Of a stretch of 64,000 bases of DNA, positions 63,141 through 64,000 are shown piece by piece. The notes beneath the pieces were generated by a model. The model was not told where the DNA came from. It saw only the letters and a list, made by a program, of their open reading frames with translations, and did no database searches. The stretch is taken from NCBI RefSeq assembly GCF_047663525.1, contig NC_092601.1:16577501-16641500 (forward strand), given 5' to 3'. Position numbers and translations under genes: made by a program. This stretch comes from Anas platyrhynchos. Lineage: Eukaryota > Chordata > Aves > Anseriformes > Anatidae. Within the stretch, counting starts at the first letter, position 1, and each line of letters opens with the position of its first letter.

Positions 63141-64000
63141 TGTGAATAACCAGAGAGGGAACAAGCTCATGGGGACTGTTTCCCTAGCTGAGGATTTTGC
63201 CCAGTGAAAGCTCAGGGCTGGCTACGCTGCGATCCAGGAGTGTGATCCTAGCCCATGGAAGTGCAGCTGAGCCTGCATTCAGCTGCCTGGTCACAGTTTT
63301 TTGGAGGTTTTGTCATCACCCTTAAACCATTGTTACGAGTAGGTGATGGAGGGGCACCCACAGGTACCCTCAGGTACCCTGGTCTCGGATCAGGGATGGT
63401 GCTTCCTGAATGAGAGCCACAGGGATGGCAGCAGAGGGTGGGATTCTCTCTGCTCTTGTTATTTAGGGGATGGAATAGGTTTCTTGGGTTATCCCCGAGA
63501 CTTTCTGGTAAAAGCATGGGACCGGTTTTCATTTTACTCCACTAATACTGTTGCAGATACCAGCTGTCAGAGCAAATGCCTCTTTTCTTTGGATCCTACC
63601 TATAGGATGAGGGGTGTAGAAAGTTGGATTTTAGGAGGGTTACGAGCAATCTTTTGAAGGTGGGTGCTCAGTGAGAAATGGCCTACATTGGGTTCCCTAA
63701 CAAGTCTGAATAAATTTCCAATCCAGATGTACCTTACAGACGACTCAATAAGTGGATAGTCTGTGAGGTTTTGGGCAGTATTTGTGCTCCAGGCCAGGCA
63801 AACATTAGCAATTCTGTGTGCTCAGAGCTGCTGATTGTGTTCACCGGAGCACGGTGACTCCAGGTCAGAGCTTGCTCAAGTACAGGCAGCCTGAAGGGTA
63901 ACTGAAATGGTAACAAGCTTGTGGAAGGAAATCTGTGCCTTCAGACCAAAGATTGTACGAGGCAGGGGCCTGCATCCAACTGTACCCAACAGCTGCAGTC

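Larger units (their letters stand above)
53860..64000. other. Gene-poor AT-rich region to window end
   Basis: About 10 kb shows no recognisable exon, RNA gene or clear CR1 copy. It contains A- and T-rich runs (55675-55727, 60456-60485, 61827-61846, 62803-62834), an AT-rich tract (58827-58852), and several transposon-free stretches rich in homeobox-like AT motifs that are listed separately. It may be an intergenic regulatory block or a large intron of a gene beyond the window. Confidence 0.45.

Overview
The window is vertebrate nuclear DNA, most likely from a bird. The evidence is CR1 LINE tails, very few other transposons, short GC-rich introns with G-rich simple arrays, and CpG-island promoters. 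Predicted proteins are close to human orthologues recalled from memory; no database was searched. The gene order and strands (ARPC1A+, ARPC1B+, PDAP1-, BUD31+, PTCD1-, CPSF4+, ATP5MF-) match the human 7q22.1 block. I found no provirus, LTR element, CRISPR array, tRNA or rRNA.

Layout. 1-725: CR1 tail, then an ARPC1A CpG island with three NRF1-type palindromes and a noncoding first exon. 4060-16059: ARPC1A, nine coding exons, AT-rich. 16.4-20.1 kb: spacer where composition turns GC-rich. 20.1-27.2 kb: the tandem paralogue ARPC1B, same exon structure, GC-rich, with two introns full of G-rich arrays. 28.0-35.2 kb: PDAP1 (minus), head-to-head with BUD31 (35.4-37.8 kb, plus). PTCD1 (38.0-42.8 kb, minus) meets BUD31 tail-to-tail and shares a bidirectional promoter with CPSF4 (43.1 to about 49.8 kb, plus). 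ATP5MF (51.4-53.0 kb, minus) is convergent with CPSF4. 53.1-64 kb: no recognisable gene; AT-rich, with several stretches that read like conserved noncoding elements.

The genes are housekeeping: two interchangeable WD40 subunits of the Arp2/3 actin nucleator, a stress phosphoprotein (PDAP1), a spliceosome component (BUD31), a mitochondrial PPR protein (PTCD1), the AAUAAA-reading CPSF 30-kDa subunit (CPSF4) and an ATP synthase Fo subunit (ATP5MF). All seven reading frames were rebuilt exon by exon and close without a stop: 370, 369, 181, 144, 754, 243 and 89 aa.

I see no new multi-gene system. The best leads are fine-scale: an ARPC1B intron that is stop-free, a multiple of three and repeat-coding (exitron-like); a 15-bp identical block in the noncoding first exons of ARPC1A and ARPC1B; a GC-AG intron and a decayed alternative exon segment in CPSF4; a minisatellite inside the PTCD1 coding region; and a tandem splice donor at the ATP5MF C-terminus.
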